A stretch of 64,000 nt of DNA from Bacteroidota bacterium (GTDB lineage: Bacteria > Bacteroidota > Bacteroidia > UKL13-3). The translations under genes were made by a program, and so were the position numbers. The first letter of the stretch is position 1. Every line of letters starts with the position of its first letter. Shown piece after piece: positions 10,387-20,878 of the stretch. The notes beneath the pieces are model-generated. The model had not been told where the DNA came from. It searched no databases and saw nothing but the letters and a program-made list of their open reading frames with translations. The stretch is from NCBI GenBank assembly GCA_027491085.1, contig JAIXWW010000012.1:62001-126000 (forward strand), written 5' to 3'.

Positions 10387-10707
10387 TTAAGCAAGTTGAG
10401 CATCTAATTTGCCAGCCAAAATATGTTTTGGAACTGCTCCTACTTGTTTATCTACTAATTTACCATCTTTAAAGTATAACAAAGCTGGAATACTCATAAT
10501 ACCATAATCTGTAGCAATTTTTGGGTTAAAGTCAACATTAACTTTACCAATTAATGCTTTTCCTTCGTATTCTTTATGTAATTCATCCACAACTGGACCT
10601 ACCATGCGGCAAGGACCACACCATTCTGCCCAAAAATCTACTAATACTGGAACTGAAGATTTTAAAACTAACTCTTCAAAGTTTGCGTCATTTATTTCTA
10701 CTGCCAT
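10387..10707 (-). CDS. trxA: Thioredoxin
   Basis: VDFWAEWCGPCRMVGPVVDEL active site; start set at internal Met (MAVEINDANFEE). Confidence 0.96.
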   Translation of the reverse strand: MAVEINDANFEELVLKSSVPVLVDFWAEWCGPCRMVGPVVDELHKEYEGKALIGKVNVDFNPKIATDYGIMSIPALLYFKDGKLVDKQVGAVPKHILAGKLDAQLA

Positions 10708-10816
10708 AATTTTATTTATAATTATTGATATATTTTGATTGTGCAATTTAAAACCCAATTTATAAAATGCAAACAATTTGTCAGTTCATTTTATAAATCA
10801 AGGTGTTATTATTTTT

Positions 10817-13800
10817 TTAGTTTAATTTATAAGTTAATCCCAATTCATCAAAAGTTTGGAGCATTTCATTGGTTATAGAAACCTTGTATTTGCTCGATCT
10901 CATACTAATGGCTAACTGTTCTTTCCTATTGGTTATTATAAAATTAAGCAAAGCTGATCCAGAATTGTTTTTAATTTTTTCATAAATTATAGAAACTAAA
11001 TTGTCATTCAAATCATCCAATTCTATTTCTAAGTTAACCGTTTTAAAATACTTCTCTCTTATTTCAGGAAGCATTTCTATTGAGTTTATCTTAAATTCAA
11101 AATCATCTTCTTTGCCCCATCTATTATCAACCCTTCCTTTAATAAATAAGTAATAACCAGGCTCTAAAAACTTTTTATAATTCAAATAATTTTCGCCAAA
11201 TAATGGCATTTCAAAGGTTCCAGTTAAATCTTCAAAAACAAAACTACCAAATGGTTTACCCATTTTACTAATTCTATGATTTACGGATGCAACTACGCCT
11301 ATAATTTTTATTTCGGTTATTCCTTTTAATGGTTTTAAATCTTTTAACTCACTCAGTGGATGAGAAGACAATTTGTCTATTTCTATCTTAAACGGATCAA
11401 GTGGATGGCCTGACAAATAGATACCAATTACCTCCTTTTCTTTTTTCAGCTGCTCCATTAAACTCCAAGTTTCAGCCGCAGGAATGGTTGGTTCTGGTAA
11501 ACTTACCGACACACCACCTCCAAATAAACTCTGTTGATTATTACTTTCGTTAGCTTGCGCAGCATTTCCAAAACGAATAGATTTTTCAATAATATTTGAT
11601 TCATCAACTAATGAAAAATATTGAGCTCTATGGGTTCCTTCAAAACAATCAAACGCGCCTCCGTAAGCCAAACCTTCGAGCGTTTTTTTATTTACGGCTC
11701 TTAAGTTTACACGTTTTGTTAAATCAAAAATACTTTTATAAGGACCATTTTTTTTGCGCTCTGCGATAATTTCTTCAACAGCAGCCTCACCTACTCCTTT
11801 TATAGCTCCTAACCCAAAACGTAATTCGCCTTCTTTATTAACCGAAAAAGTAACTTCCGATTTATTTACATCAGGACCAAAAATATTCAAACCCATACGC
11901 TTACACTCTTCCATAAAAAACGATATTTGGTCAATATCGCCCGAAGCATTATCAAGCGTGGCAGCCATAAATTCTTCAGGATAATGAGTTTTTAAATAAG
12001 CAGTATGAAAAGCTACATAAGCATAACAAACCGAATGCGATTTATTAAATGCATATTGAGCAAATGCTTCCCAATCTTTCCAAATTTTTTCTAAAACTTC
12101 AGCCGGATGCCCATTTGCAGTAGCTCCATCTAAAAACTTACCCTTCATTTTATCAAGGGTTTTACGGTCTTTTTTACCCATTGCTTTACGCAAAGTATCG
12201 GCATCGCCTTTGGTAAAATTGCCAATTTTTTGCGAAAGCAACATTACTTGCTCTTGAAATACAGTTACCCCATAAGTTGGTTCCAAATATTCCTGCATTT
12301 CAGGTAAATCAAATTCAATTTTTTCGGTTCCATGTTTCCTGGCAATATAAGTTGGAATATAAGCAATTGGACCCGGACGATACAAAGCATTCATAGCCAC
12401 CAAATCGTCAAACTTGTCGGGTTTTAAATCCTTTAAATGCTTTTGCATTCCGGCACTTTCAAACTGAAACACGCCATTGGTATCACCTTTTTGGAAAATA
12501 GTTTCGTATGTTTTTTGATCATCTAATGGAATTTCATCTAGTAAAATTTCTACGCCATGATTTTCTTTTATAAAACGCAGTGCATTTTTTAAAATGGTTA
12601 AATTCTTTAAACCTAAAAAATCCATTTTAATTACACCAGCATCTTCAATTACTTTTCCTTCAAATTGGGTTACCAATAAATCAGAATCTTTGGCTACTGC
12701 CACCGGAATTAAATCAGTTAAATCGCAAGGCGCAATAATTAAACCCGCTGCATGTACACCTGTTCCACGAACCGAACCTTCTAACTTTTCAGCTTCTTTT
12801 AAAACTCGCGATTGCAAGTCGTTTCCATCATAAAGCAACCTCAATTTCTTTACATTTTCTAAATCATCACCCTCTAAGCCTTCTTTTTCTTTTAAACTTT
12901 TTTCACCTTCTAAAGGTGCTTTTAAAAGCCTTCCAAGGTTAATACCAGGTTTTGAAGGAACCAATTTAGCCAAAGCATTTGCATCGGCCAAAGGTAAATC
13001 TAACACGCGCGAAACATCTTTGATACTAGATTTTGCAGCCATTGTACCATAAGTTACAATCTGCGCCACTTGGTTTCGTCCGTATTTTTGAATTACATAA
13101 TCAATTACCTTTTGTCTTCCCTCATCATCAAAATCGGTATCAATATCGGGTAATGACTTTCTATCAGGATTTAAAAACCGTTCAAAAAGTAATTCATATT
13201 TTATAGGGTCGATATTGGTAATACCAATACAAAAAGCCACCACACTGCCAGCAGCCGAACCACGGCCAGGACCAATAAAAACACCTAAATCTCTACCTGC
13301 TTTTATAAAATCCATTACAATTAAAAAATACCCAACAAAACCCATGGTTTCGATGGTATGTAATTCAAAATTGATCCGTTCTTCGATGGCTGGCGTTAAC
13401 TCCGAGTAACGTTGGCGTGCTCCTTCGTATGTTAAATGTCGTAAATACTGATCTTGGGTTTGAAATTGAGTTGGAATTTCAAAATTAGGTAATAACACAT
13501 CTCGCTTTAAATCGAGTGTTTCTATTTTACCAACAATTTCGTTTGTGTTATCAATGGCTTGAGGAATATCGCTGAAAAGCGTGCTCATTTCCTCTGTAGT
13601 TTTAAAATAAAATTGGTCGTTTGCAAATGCAAATCTTCGGCCTTTTATACTTACATCATCATCAGAAAAATCTTTTAAAGTAGGTGTGCTTTGCAATGAA
13701 CCTGTATTGATACAAAGCAAAATATCGTGCGCATTAGCATCTTGTTGATCAACATAATGAGAATCGTTTGAGGCAATAACTTTAACATTATACTTAGCCG

Positions 13801-14422
13801 CAAACTTCATCAACACTTCATTTACCTCATTTTGCTCTTTAATATCATGGCGTTGCATTTCTATATAGTAATCTTCGCCAAATAAATCGAGCCACCACTT
13901 AAATTCTTTTTCGCCTTCGGCCTCGCCTTTTTTCAAGATGGTTTGTGGCACCATAGCACCCAAACAACAAGTAGTAGCAATTAATCCTTTGTGATGTTTT
14001 AAAATAAGTTCCTTATCAATTCGAGGATATTTACCATACATGCCCTCCATGTAGCCAAGTGAACAAAGTTTGATTAAATTCTTATATCCTTCAGCATTTT
14101 TGGCTAAAAGCAATTGATGATTGCGTTTGTCTTTATCCTCTTTAGTAAATATTTTTTTTTTTTTTTTTGGCACCACATAAAACTCGCAACCAACTATGGG
14201 TTTCACTTTTAATGAACCATCATCGTTTTTATGCTTGTATGCTTCGGCCACAAATTGAAACGCACCAAACATATTACCATGATCAGTAATAGCAATAGCA
14301 GGCATATTATCTTTAGCTGCTTTTTTATATAAATTACCAATTTCGGCTGCTCCATCGAGCAACGAAAATTGGGTATGAACGTGTAAGTGAGAAAACTGCA
14401 TTTTACTTAAATAGTTTGCCAA
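10817..14422 (-). CDS. dnaE: DNA polymerase III subunit alpha
   Basis: 1201 aa; PHP domain FSHLHVHTQFSLLDGAAEI, PDIDTDFDDEGRQ, GPGRGSAAGS, OB fold. Second Met (MQFSHLHVH) is a plausible true start at 14401. Confidence 0.97.
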   Translation of the reverse strand: MANYLSKMQFSHLHVHTQFSLLDGAAEIGNLYKKAAKDNMPAIAITDHGNMFGAFQFVAEAYKHKNDDGSLKVKPIVGCEFYVVPKKKKKIFTKEDKDKRNHQLLLAKNAEGYKNLIKLCSLGYMEGMYGKYPRIDKELILKHHKGLIATTCCLGAMVPQTILKKGEAEGEKEFKWWLDLFGEDYYIEMQRHDIKEQNEVNEVLMKFAAKYNVKVIASNDSHYVDQQDANAHDILLCINTGSLQSTPTLKDFSDDDVSIKGRRFAFANDQFYFKTTEEMSTLFSDIPQAIDNTNEIVGKIETLDLKRDVLLPNFEIPTQFQTQDQYLRHLTYEGARQRYSELTPAIEERINFELHTIETMGFVGYFLIVMDFIKAGRDLGVFIGPGRGSAAGSVVAFCIGITNIDPIKYELLFERFLNPDRKSLPDIDTDFDDEGRQKVIDYVIQKYGRNQVAQIVTYGTMAAKSSIKDVSRVLDLPLADANALAKLVPSKPGINLGRLLKAPLEGEKSLKEKEGLEGDDLENVKKLRLLYDGNDLQSRVLKEAEKLEGSVRGTGVHAAGLIIAPCDLTDLIPVAVAKDSDLLVTQFEGKVIEDAGVIKMDFLGLKNLTILKNALRFIKENHGVEILLDEIPLDDQKTYETIFQKGDTNGVFQFESAGMQKHLKDLKPDKFDDLVAMNALYRPGPIAYIPTYIARKHGTEKIEFDLPEMQEYLEPTYGVTVFQEQVMLLSQKIGNFTKGDADTLRKAMGKKDRKTLDKMKGKFLDGATANGHPAEVLEKIWKDWEAFAQYAFNKSHSVCYAYVAFHTAYLKTHYPEEFMAATLDNASGDIDQISFFMEECKRMGLNIFGPDVNKSEVTFSVNKEGELRFGLGAIKGVGEAAVEEIIAERKKNGPYKSIFDLTKRVNLRAVNKKTLEGLAYGGAFDCFEGTHRAQYFSLVDESNIIEKSIRFGNAAQANESNNQQSLFGGGVSVSLPEPTIPAAETWSLMEQLKKEKEVIGIYLSGHPLDPFKIEIDKLSSHPLSELKDLKPLKGITEIKIIGVVASVNHRISKMGKPFGSFVFEDLTGTFEMPLFGENYLNYKKFLEPGYYLFIKGRVDNRWGKEDDFEFKINSIEMLPEIREKYFKTVNLEIELDDLNDNLVSIIYEKIKNNSGSALLNFIITNRKEQLAISMRSSKYKVSITNEMLQTFDELGLTYKLN

Positions 14423-14662
14423 TTTACACTAACATTTACAAGTAAAACATATTGTTGAAAAAGATAAAATAAACCAATTGATTTTATTGAACTTCCACAA
14501 AAGTTATCAACGAACAAAAATTTTAATAAAGTTATACCTTATTGAAATTTATTTTTAGTTTAATTTTTACTCAATAAATTATTTAAAACAAGAAATATTT
14601 TTTTACATAAAAAAAATTATTAAGTTCACACAACAAAATCAAATAACATTGTTATCAATAAT

Positions 14663-15760
14663 ATGAAAGGTCATTTATTTTCAAAATATATTCCCAACCA
14701 AAATCAAGGCTCCTTATTCGATCAATTGCTCAATTTGTTTTTACAAATGATGCAATATACCAATGGCGATGTGGCTGAAACCCTTGAATGGATGAACGAG
14801 GTAGATAGAGAGCATCATTTTACCAATAACGAATATGGAATGGGTAATTTTATTCAAGACCTTAAGGATAAAGGTTATGTAAAAGATAATCCAGCAGAAG
14901 GAACGCTTGATCCAACTAGTAAAACCAATCAAACCATCAGAAAAAAGAGTTTAGAGGAAGTTTTTGGTAAACTAAAAAAAGGTGGACGAGGAAACCATAA
15001 AACCAAATTTACAGGCCAAGGCGATGAAGCCAATAGCGATACCCGTAAATTTAACTTTGGCGATTCTATAGATCAAATTGATATTACAGCCAGTTTGCAC
15101 AATGCCCAAGTAAATCATGGCATTGAAATATTTAATTTAACTGAAGATGATTTAGAAATTAGAGAACGTGATTTTAAAACGCAAACATCCACTGTATTAA
15201 TGATTGACATAAGCCATAGTATGATTTTGTATGGTGAAGACCGCATAACGCCAGCTAAAAAAGTAGCTATGGCATTGGCGGAATTGATTAAAACTAAATA
15301 TCCAAAAGATACTCTAGATATCATAGTTTTTGGAAACGATGCATGGCCAATTGAAATCAAGGATTTACCTTATTTACAAGTTGGGCCTTATCATACCAAT
15401 ACTTACGCAGGTTTAGAGCTAGCCATGGATATTTTACGCAGAAGAAAAAATGCCAACAAACAAATATTTATGATTACAGATGGCAAACCAACTTGTTTAA
15501 AAGAAGGTAATGGCTATTACCAAAATAGTTTTGGACTAGATAGAAAAGTAATCAATAAAACTCTTACCATGGCAGCGCAAGCAAGAAGGGTAAACATTCC
15601 AATTACTACTTTTATGATTGCAAGCGACCCTTATTTACAACAATTTGTTAGAGAGTTTACTCAAGTTAACAATGGCAAAGCCTACTATAGTGGACTCAAT
15701 GGCTTAGGCGATTTTGTGTTTGAAGACTTTGAACGTGGCCGCAGGAAAGTTGTTAAATAG
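14663..15760 (+). CDS. VWA domain-containing protein
   Basis: MIDISHSMILYGEDRITPAKKVAMAL MIDAS motif (DISHS) plus MITDGKPT. Confidence 0.88.
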   Translation: MKGHLFSKYIPNQNQGSLFDQLLNLFLQMMQYTNGDVAETLEWMNEVDREHHFTNNEYGMGNFIQDLKDKGYVKDNPAEGTLDPTSKTNQTIRKKSLEEVFGKLKKGGRGNHKTKFTGQGDEANSDTRKFNFGDSIDQIDITASLHNAQVNHGIEIFNLTEDDLEIRERDFKTQTSTVLMIDISHSMILYGEDRITPAKKVAMALAELIKTKYPKDTLDIIVFGNDAWPIEIKDLPYLQVGPYHTNTYAGLELAMDILRRRKNANKQIFMITDGKPTCLKEGNGYYQNSFGLDRKVINKTLTMAAQARRVNIPITTFMIASDPYLQQFVREFTQVNNGKAYYSGLNGLGDFVFEDFERGRRKVVK

Positions 15761-15788
15761 TTTATTATCAAATTTAAATTGATCAAAA

Positions 15789-17414
15789 ATGTATAATAAA
15801 ATTTCGCTTATTTTATTGCTAATTTTAGGAGTTTTTACTTTTAAAATAAATGCACAAACCATTCAGGATGATTTTGAAGGAAATGGAAATGTTACCACTT
15901 GGTTTGGCGATAACTGTGGTTTAAATACAAGCTTGAATAATCCATTTAAGGGTGGGTTAAACAATAGCAATAAAGTATTAGAATACAATGATAACGGTGG
16001 TCAATATGCGAATATAAGATTTGACGTTGCCAAAAATTTAAACTTATTGGATTCTAGTACATTCACATTGTTAATTTATGTTCCATCAAGTTCAATAACT
16101 GGAAGTAGTAATAACCAAATTTCATTAAAATTACAAGATGGAAATTTACCCGCACCATGGTCAACTCAGTGCGAAATTATTAAACCTCTTGTATTGGATA
16201 GTTGGCAAATAGTTAGCTTTAATTTTGCTAAAGATACTTACATTAATTTAAATCCAAATTCATTGCCTCCAACCAAAAGACAAGATTTTAACCGAGTATT
16301 ACTGCAAGTAAATGGAGAAAATAACATCAACCAAGTAATTGCTTATATTGACAATTTTTATTTTTATTCCAACGATTCTATTAAGCAAAGTAAATACAAT
16401 ACATTGGTTTGGTTTGATGAGTTTAATAATAATGGAGACCTCGATTCAAGCAAATGGTTTAAGCAAACAAAATTACCTAATGGCGAAAATTGGTATAATG
16501 GAGAAATTCAGCATTACACCAATCAATTATCAAACTCATTCGTGGAAGATGGAAACTTAAAGATTGTGGCAAAAAAAGAGAATTTTACAGACCAAGGTCA
16601 AACTAAATTATATACCTCTGCTAGGTTAAATTCAAAATTTGCATTTACCTATGGAAGAGTAGAGATTAAGGCAAAACTACCAACGGGTGTAGGAACGTGG
16701 CCTGCCATTTGGATGCTTGGAAAAAATATTAATGAACCTGGTGCATATTGGGACAATAAAGGATTTGGAACCCAAAATTGGCCTGATTGTGGCGAAATAG
16801 ATATAATGGAACATTGGGGCGATAACCAAAATTTTGTTCAAAGTGCCATGCACACTCCTTCGAGTTTTGGAAATACAATAAACAAAGGTGGTAGAATAAT
16901 TTCAACTGTTTCTTCAGCATTTCATGTTTATTCATTGGAATGGAGTCCTGATAAAATGGATTTTGCGGTTGATGGAATAATACATTATACTTATAAACCT
17001 TCGGTATTTAACAACTCAACTTGGCCATTTAATGTAGCGCAATACTTAATATTAAACATTGCCATCCAACCAAATATAGCTGCTAATTTTACCCAAAGTG
17101 CCATGGATATTGATTACGTAAGAATATACCAAGAAAAAACAACAGGTTTAGCTACTATAAATAATAATGTTCAAATCAACTTTTTTCCAAACCCTGTAAA
17201 CAACGAATTAAACATTGATTTATTAGGTAATTTCAATGAAAATACGACCTTGAAAATAAGCAATATTGTAGGCGAAACGATTTATACAAAAGAAGTATTT
17301 GTAAATGGAAATAATTTACAAGTAAACAATTTATCCCATTTAAAACAAGGAGTTTACTTCACTACATTTACTTTAAATCAACAAAACTATCAGTTTAAAT
17401 TTATCAAAAACTAA
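15789..17414 (+). CDS. Secreted glycoside hydrolase family 16 (beta-glucanase/laminarinase-like) with T9SS C-terminal sorting domain
   Basis: GH16 catalytic motif GEIDIMEHWGDN; signal peptide; C-terminal INFFPNPVNNELNIDL...GVYFTTFTLNQQNYQFKFIKN type A sorting pattern. Confidence 0.93.
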   Translation: MYNKISLILLLILGVFTFKINAQTIQDDFEGNGNVTTWFGDNCGLNTSLNNPFKGGLNNSNKVLEYNDNGGQYANIRFDVAKNLNLLDSSTFTLLIYVPSSSITGSSNNQISLKLQDGNLPAPWSTQCEIIKPLVLDSWQIVSFNFAKDTYINLNPNSLPPTKRQDFNRVLLQVNGENNINQVIAYIDNFYFYSNDSIKQSKYNTLVWFDEFNNNGDLDSSKWFKQTKLPNGENWYNGEIQHYTNQLSNSFVEDGNLKIVAKKENFTDQGQTKLYTSARLNSKFAFTYGRVEIKAKLPTGVGTWPAIWMLGKNINEPGAYWDNKGFGTQNWPDCGEIDIMEHWGDNQNFVQSAMHTPSSFGNTINKGGRIISTVSSAFHVYSLEWSPDKMDFAVDGIIHYTYKPSVFNNSTWPFNVAQYLILNIAIQPNIAANFTQSAMDIDYVRIYQEKTTGLATINNNVQINFFPNPVNNELNIDLLGNFNENTTLKISNIVGETIYTKEVFVNGNNLQVNNLSHLKQGVYFTTFTLNQQNYQFKFIKN

Positions 17415-17472
17415 CTTAGAAAATATACAACCATAGCTATAAAAATAAAATAGCTAGAAGCAAAAAATAAAA

Positions 17473-18942
17473 ATGAAAAATATAGCAGAATTAAAAGCAA
17501 GCGGATACAAACCCAAAAGTGTAAAACAAGAAATGCGTGATAACTTAATTGCATTTTTAAAAGGAGGAAAAAATCCTTTCGAAGGCATTCAAGGTTATGA
17601 CGAAACGGTATTACCACAATTACAAACAGCCATTTTATCACAACACAATATTATTCTATTGGGACTACGTGGTCAGGCAAAAACACGTATTGCCCGATTG
17701 ATGTTAAACCTTTTGGATGAATACATTCCGGTAGTAGAAGGCTCAGAAATAAACGATGATCCTTTGGAACCATTAAGCCGCTATGCCATTGATTTAATAG
17801 CAGAAAAAGGAGATAAAACACCTATAACTTGGATGCACCGCAACGACAGATATACTGAAAAGTTAGCTACACCCGATGTAAGCGTAGCCGATTTAATTGG
17901 CGATGTGGACCCTATTAAAGCAGCTACTTTAAAGTTACATTATAATGATGAACGAGTAATCCATTTTGGATTAATTCCGCGCAGTCACCGTTGTATTTTT
18001 GTGATTAACGAATTGCCCGATTTACAAGCTCGTATTCAAGTATCTTTATTCAATATTTTGCAAGAAGGCGATATGCAAATACGTGGTTTTAAATTACGTT
18101 TACCTTTGGATGTGCAATTTGTATTTACTGCTAATCCAGAAGATTATACCAACCGTGGCAGTATTGTTACTCCTTTAAAAGACAGGATTGATAGCCAAAT
18201 TTTAACGCATTATCCTAAAACTTTAGAAATATCTAAAACCATTACGCAACAAGAAGCAGCCATTAAACCAGAACAAAGAGCAGCTATTACTTCCAATGAG
18301 TTATTGAATAATTTAATTGAACAAATAGCCATGGAAGCTCGCCAAAGCGAATTGGTTGATCAAAAAAGCGGGGTATCGGCTAGGTTAACCATTAGTGCTA
18401 TGGAAAACTTATACAGTGCTGCCGAGCGCAGAATGTTATTGAATGGTGAAAAGAATACGCATTTACGTATAGCAGATTTATTTGCTGTGTTGCCAAGTAT
18501 TACTGGTAAAGTAGAATTGGTATATGAAGGCGAACTAGAAGGTGCAAATAATGTAGCCCAAAACTTAATTGGTAAGGCTATTCGTACTTTATTTAGTGAG
18601 CAATTTGCAAATCCTGAAAAGGTAAAAAAATCGAAGAAACCAAATCCTTATGCGGAGATTATCAATTGGTTTAATGATGGTGATATGATTAGTATTTTAT
18701 CAACTGCTTCTAACCAATTATACGAAAGCGAATTGTTAAAAGTAAAAGGTTTGAAAGAAATAGTTAAAACCACTTTAGGCAAAAGCAGCAAAGCCGATGA
18801 GTTATTAATGATGGAATTTGTGCTTCATGGCCTTTCGGAATTTAGTCAATTAAGCAAACACCAACTGAACAGTGGCTTTGAGTTTAAAGACTTAATGAGC
18901 AGCATGTTTAACATGGGTAGCCGAGCCGAAGACGAAATTTAA
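17473..18942 (+). CDS. AAA+ ATPase (MoxR/magnesium-chelatase-like)
   Basis: IILLGLRGQAKTRIARLML nucleotide-binding region, CIFVINELPDLQARIQVSLFNILQEGDMQIRGF, FTANPEDYTNRGSIVTPLKDRI. Confidence 0.9.
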   Translation: MKNIAELKASGYKPKSVKQEMRDNLIAFLKGGKNPFEGIQGYDETVLPQLQTAILSQHNIILLGLRGQAKTRIARLMLNLLDEYIPVVEGSEINDDPLEPLSRYAIDLIAEKGDKTPITWMHRNDRYTEKLATPDVSVADLIGDVDPIKAATLKLHYNDERVIHFGLIPRSHRCIFVINELPDLQARIQVSLFNILQEGDMQIRGFKLRLPLDVQFVFTANPEDYTNRGSIVTPLKDRIDSQILTHYPKTLEISKTITQQEAAIKPEQRAAITSNELLNNLIEQIAMEARQSELVDQKSGVSARLTISAMENLYSAAERRMLLNGEKNTHLRIADLFAVLPSITGKVELVYEGELEGANNVAQNLIGKAIRTLFSEQFANPEKVKKSKKPNPYAEIINWFNDGDMISILSTASNQLYESELLKVKGLKEIVKTTLGKSSKADELLMMEFVLHGLSEFSQLSKHQLNSGFEFKDLMSSMFNMGSRAEDEI

Positions 18943-18949
18943 ATCTATA

Positions 18950-18980
18950 AAAAAACACGAGTTTCGGCTCGTGTTTTTTG
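18950..18980 (+). terminator. Rho-independent terminator
   Basis: AAAAAACACGAG tttcgg CTCGTGTTTTTT. Confidence 0.85.
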
Positions 18981-19011
18981 TTTTATAAGTGAATAAATTA
19001 ATGTATTAAAA

Positions 19012-19914
19012 TTATCTCTGCCAGCTATATAAAATACCTAACGAAAGTATTTGCGAACGTTGCCAATCTTTGTCTTGATCGTAATCGTAAAGTACTACAG
19101 CTTGTAAATTGGTATTGATGTATTTATTTACCTTCATGGTAAAGTTAATATCAAAACGCTGAACAATGGCACCTACTTTATCAAATTTGATATAATCCCA
19201 GTTGGTAGCAGAGCGAAACTTCAAATTAACATTTTTCATAACGTCTCTATCAAAATTGATAATGGCTTGCAATACCGCCTGATTTCTAATTTTATCACCA
19301 GATTTTTCCAAACCATAAGCTTTAATTGCAGAAAGTTTATCGTCTAATACAAACGTTTGACGCAAAGTCCCAATACCCAATCGTCCCCAAAAATATGGAA
19401 CTGGCTTGTACTCCACCCCTAAAGAGGAAGTTAAATAAGCGGGAGCCATAAATAATGAAACCAATGAATCACCACCATCGCTTTTTTTACCATATAAATA
19501 ACCTTCTTGAAATTGTGTTTGAAAATTGCTTGAAACGAATAAATCCCAATGTTTGGCAATTTTTCTACCCGCTTTCAAATCATAAAAAATTCTATCAGCG
19601 TTTTTGGTAGTTTGCTTACCGTTATTTAAAAAACCTAATTGTAATTGTAAATCGCTGTTAATGCTCCATTTAGGACCTTGGTATTTGCTTAATATATTTA
19701 AAAAACCGCCATAAGAAATGGAACTAATACCCCCACCCTTCCAATTATCAGAAAAAGAAGATTGTGTAATATTTAAGCCTGTTTGCGCACTATGCGTCCA
19801 TTTTATTTTAGGTATTATTTGAACTTTAGAAGAATCAGCAGTTTGTGCAAAGGCATTAATTGAGGTAAAAGCGGTAATGAGTAGAATTATTTTTTTCATA
19901 AATTTAATTTTCAC
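19012..19914 (-). CDS. DUF3078-like outer-membrane protein
   Basis: Signal peptide; NITQSSFSDNWKGGGISSISYGGFLN and beta-barrel pattern ending SLGILYSWQR. Confidence 0.75.
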   Translation of the reverse strand: MKIKFMKKIILLITAFTSINAFAQTADSSKVQIIPKIKWTHSAQTGLNITQSSFSDNWKGGGISSISYGGFLNILSKYQGPKWSINSDLQLQLGFLNNGKQTTKNADRIFYDLKAGRKIAKHWDLFVSSNFQTQFQEGYLYGKKSDGGDSLVSLFMAPAYLTSSLGVEYKPVPYFWGRLGIGTLRQTFVLDDKLSAIKAYGLEKSGDKIRNQAVLQAIINFDRDVMKNVNLKFRSATNWDYIKFDKVGAIVQRFDINFTMKVNKYINTNLQAVVLYDYDQDKDWQRSQILSLGILYSWQR

Positions 19915-19948
19915 AAAAATAAAAATCTACAAAATAGTTTTTTGCTAA

Positions 19949-20758
19949 TTAAATAACACGTAATTTAAAATGTTGTCTAATTTGTTCAGTTCTAAAATAT
20001 ACCAATCCAATAAAAAACAAATCTACCGTTTGTTGCACTTTTGAATGTTGTTTAATTTCCTCCCAAGCCTTTGTCATTCCTGGGCTCCAGTAAATATCAT
20101 CGAAAATAAAAACTGAATCGTTATGAGCATAAGGTAATGCTTTTTCAAAGTATTTCATGGTAGCTTCGTAAGTGTGATTGCCATCTACAAAAAAAACATC
20201 CACATTTTTATATCTGTTTAAAACAGGCTCAAGTTGTTCATTAAAGTTACCTTCAACAGAATGGATATAATCACTTAATTTTAAAACATTAAACTGCTCA
20301 TTGGCAATTTGCTTGATGTCTGAAGAACCTTCGATAGTAGTAAAATTAACCTCTTTGGGTTCAAAATTTTGTTTTAAGGCTGATGCAATATAACTGCTTG
20401 TAACACCTAATGAAGTACCTAGCTCAATGATATTTTTATATTTATATTTAGATACAATTCTATGAATAATTTGAGCAATTCTAGCCGGTTTTAAATGTGT
20501 TTTAGCAATGCTTCTAATCGATTTTTCAATATTTTTAGAAAGTAAATTACTACCGGCACCTAAATCGGTATAAGTTATGATACTATTATTTTCAAGCAAT
20601 TGACTTCTAATATTTTCAATTTCATTGAATGCTGTAAGGTCTTTTTGTTTCTTAATACAAGTTTGATACAAAGTAAAAACAAAAGGAGAATGCAGCACAT
20701 CTATTAAAGTAGCTGTGAAATAGTGTTTTATAAAATGTTTGAGGTAATGAAATTTCAA
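19949..20758 (-). CDS. Class I SAM-dependent methyltransferase
   Basis: IIELGTSLGVTSSYIASAL motif I, VDVFFVDGNHTYEATMKYF. Confidence 0.85.
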   Translation of the reverse strand: MKFHYLKHFIKHYFTATLIDVLHSPFVFTLYQTCIKKQKDLTAFNEIENIRSQLLENNSIITYTDLGAGSNLLSKNIEKSIRSIAKTHLKPARIAQIIHRIVSKYKYKNIIELGTSLGVTSSYIASALKQNFEPKEVNFTTIEGSSDIKQIANEQFNVLKLSDYIHSVEGNFNEQLEPVLNRYKNVDVFFVDGNHTYEATMKYFEKALPYAHNDSVFIFDDIYWSPGMTKAWEEIKQHSKVQQTVDLFFIGLVYFRTEQIRQHFKLRVI

Positions 20759-20878
20759 ATTTTAATATTTTATGCCAAAGGTAAATTAAACTCAAAAAAT
20801 CATTCAAACAATAAATCAACACTATAGTAAATCAGGTAATTATGTTATTAATTTACACCGTTATTACCTATTGAACAC

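Noticed and set aside
11754-13409. Plus-strand ORFs (e.g. 11754..11984, 12594..12833, 13215..13409) inside dnaE
   Set aside because: Antisense to a clear 1201-aa coding region; compositions look like reverse-frame artefacts.
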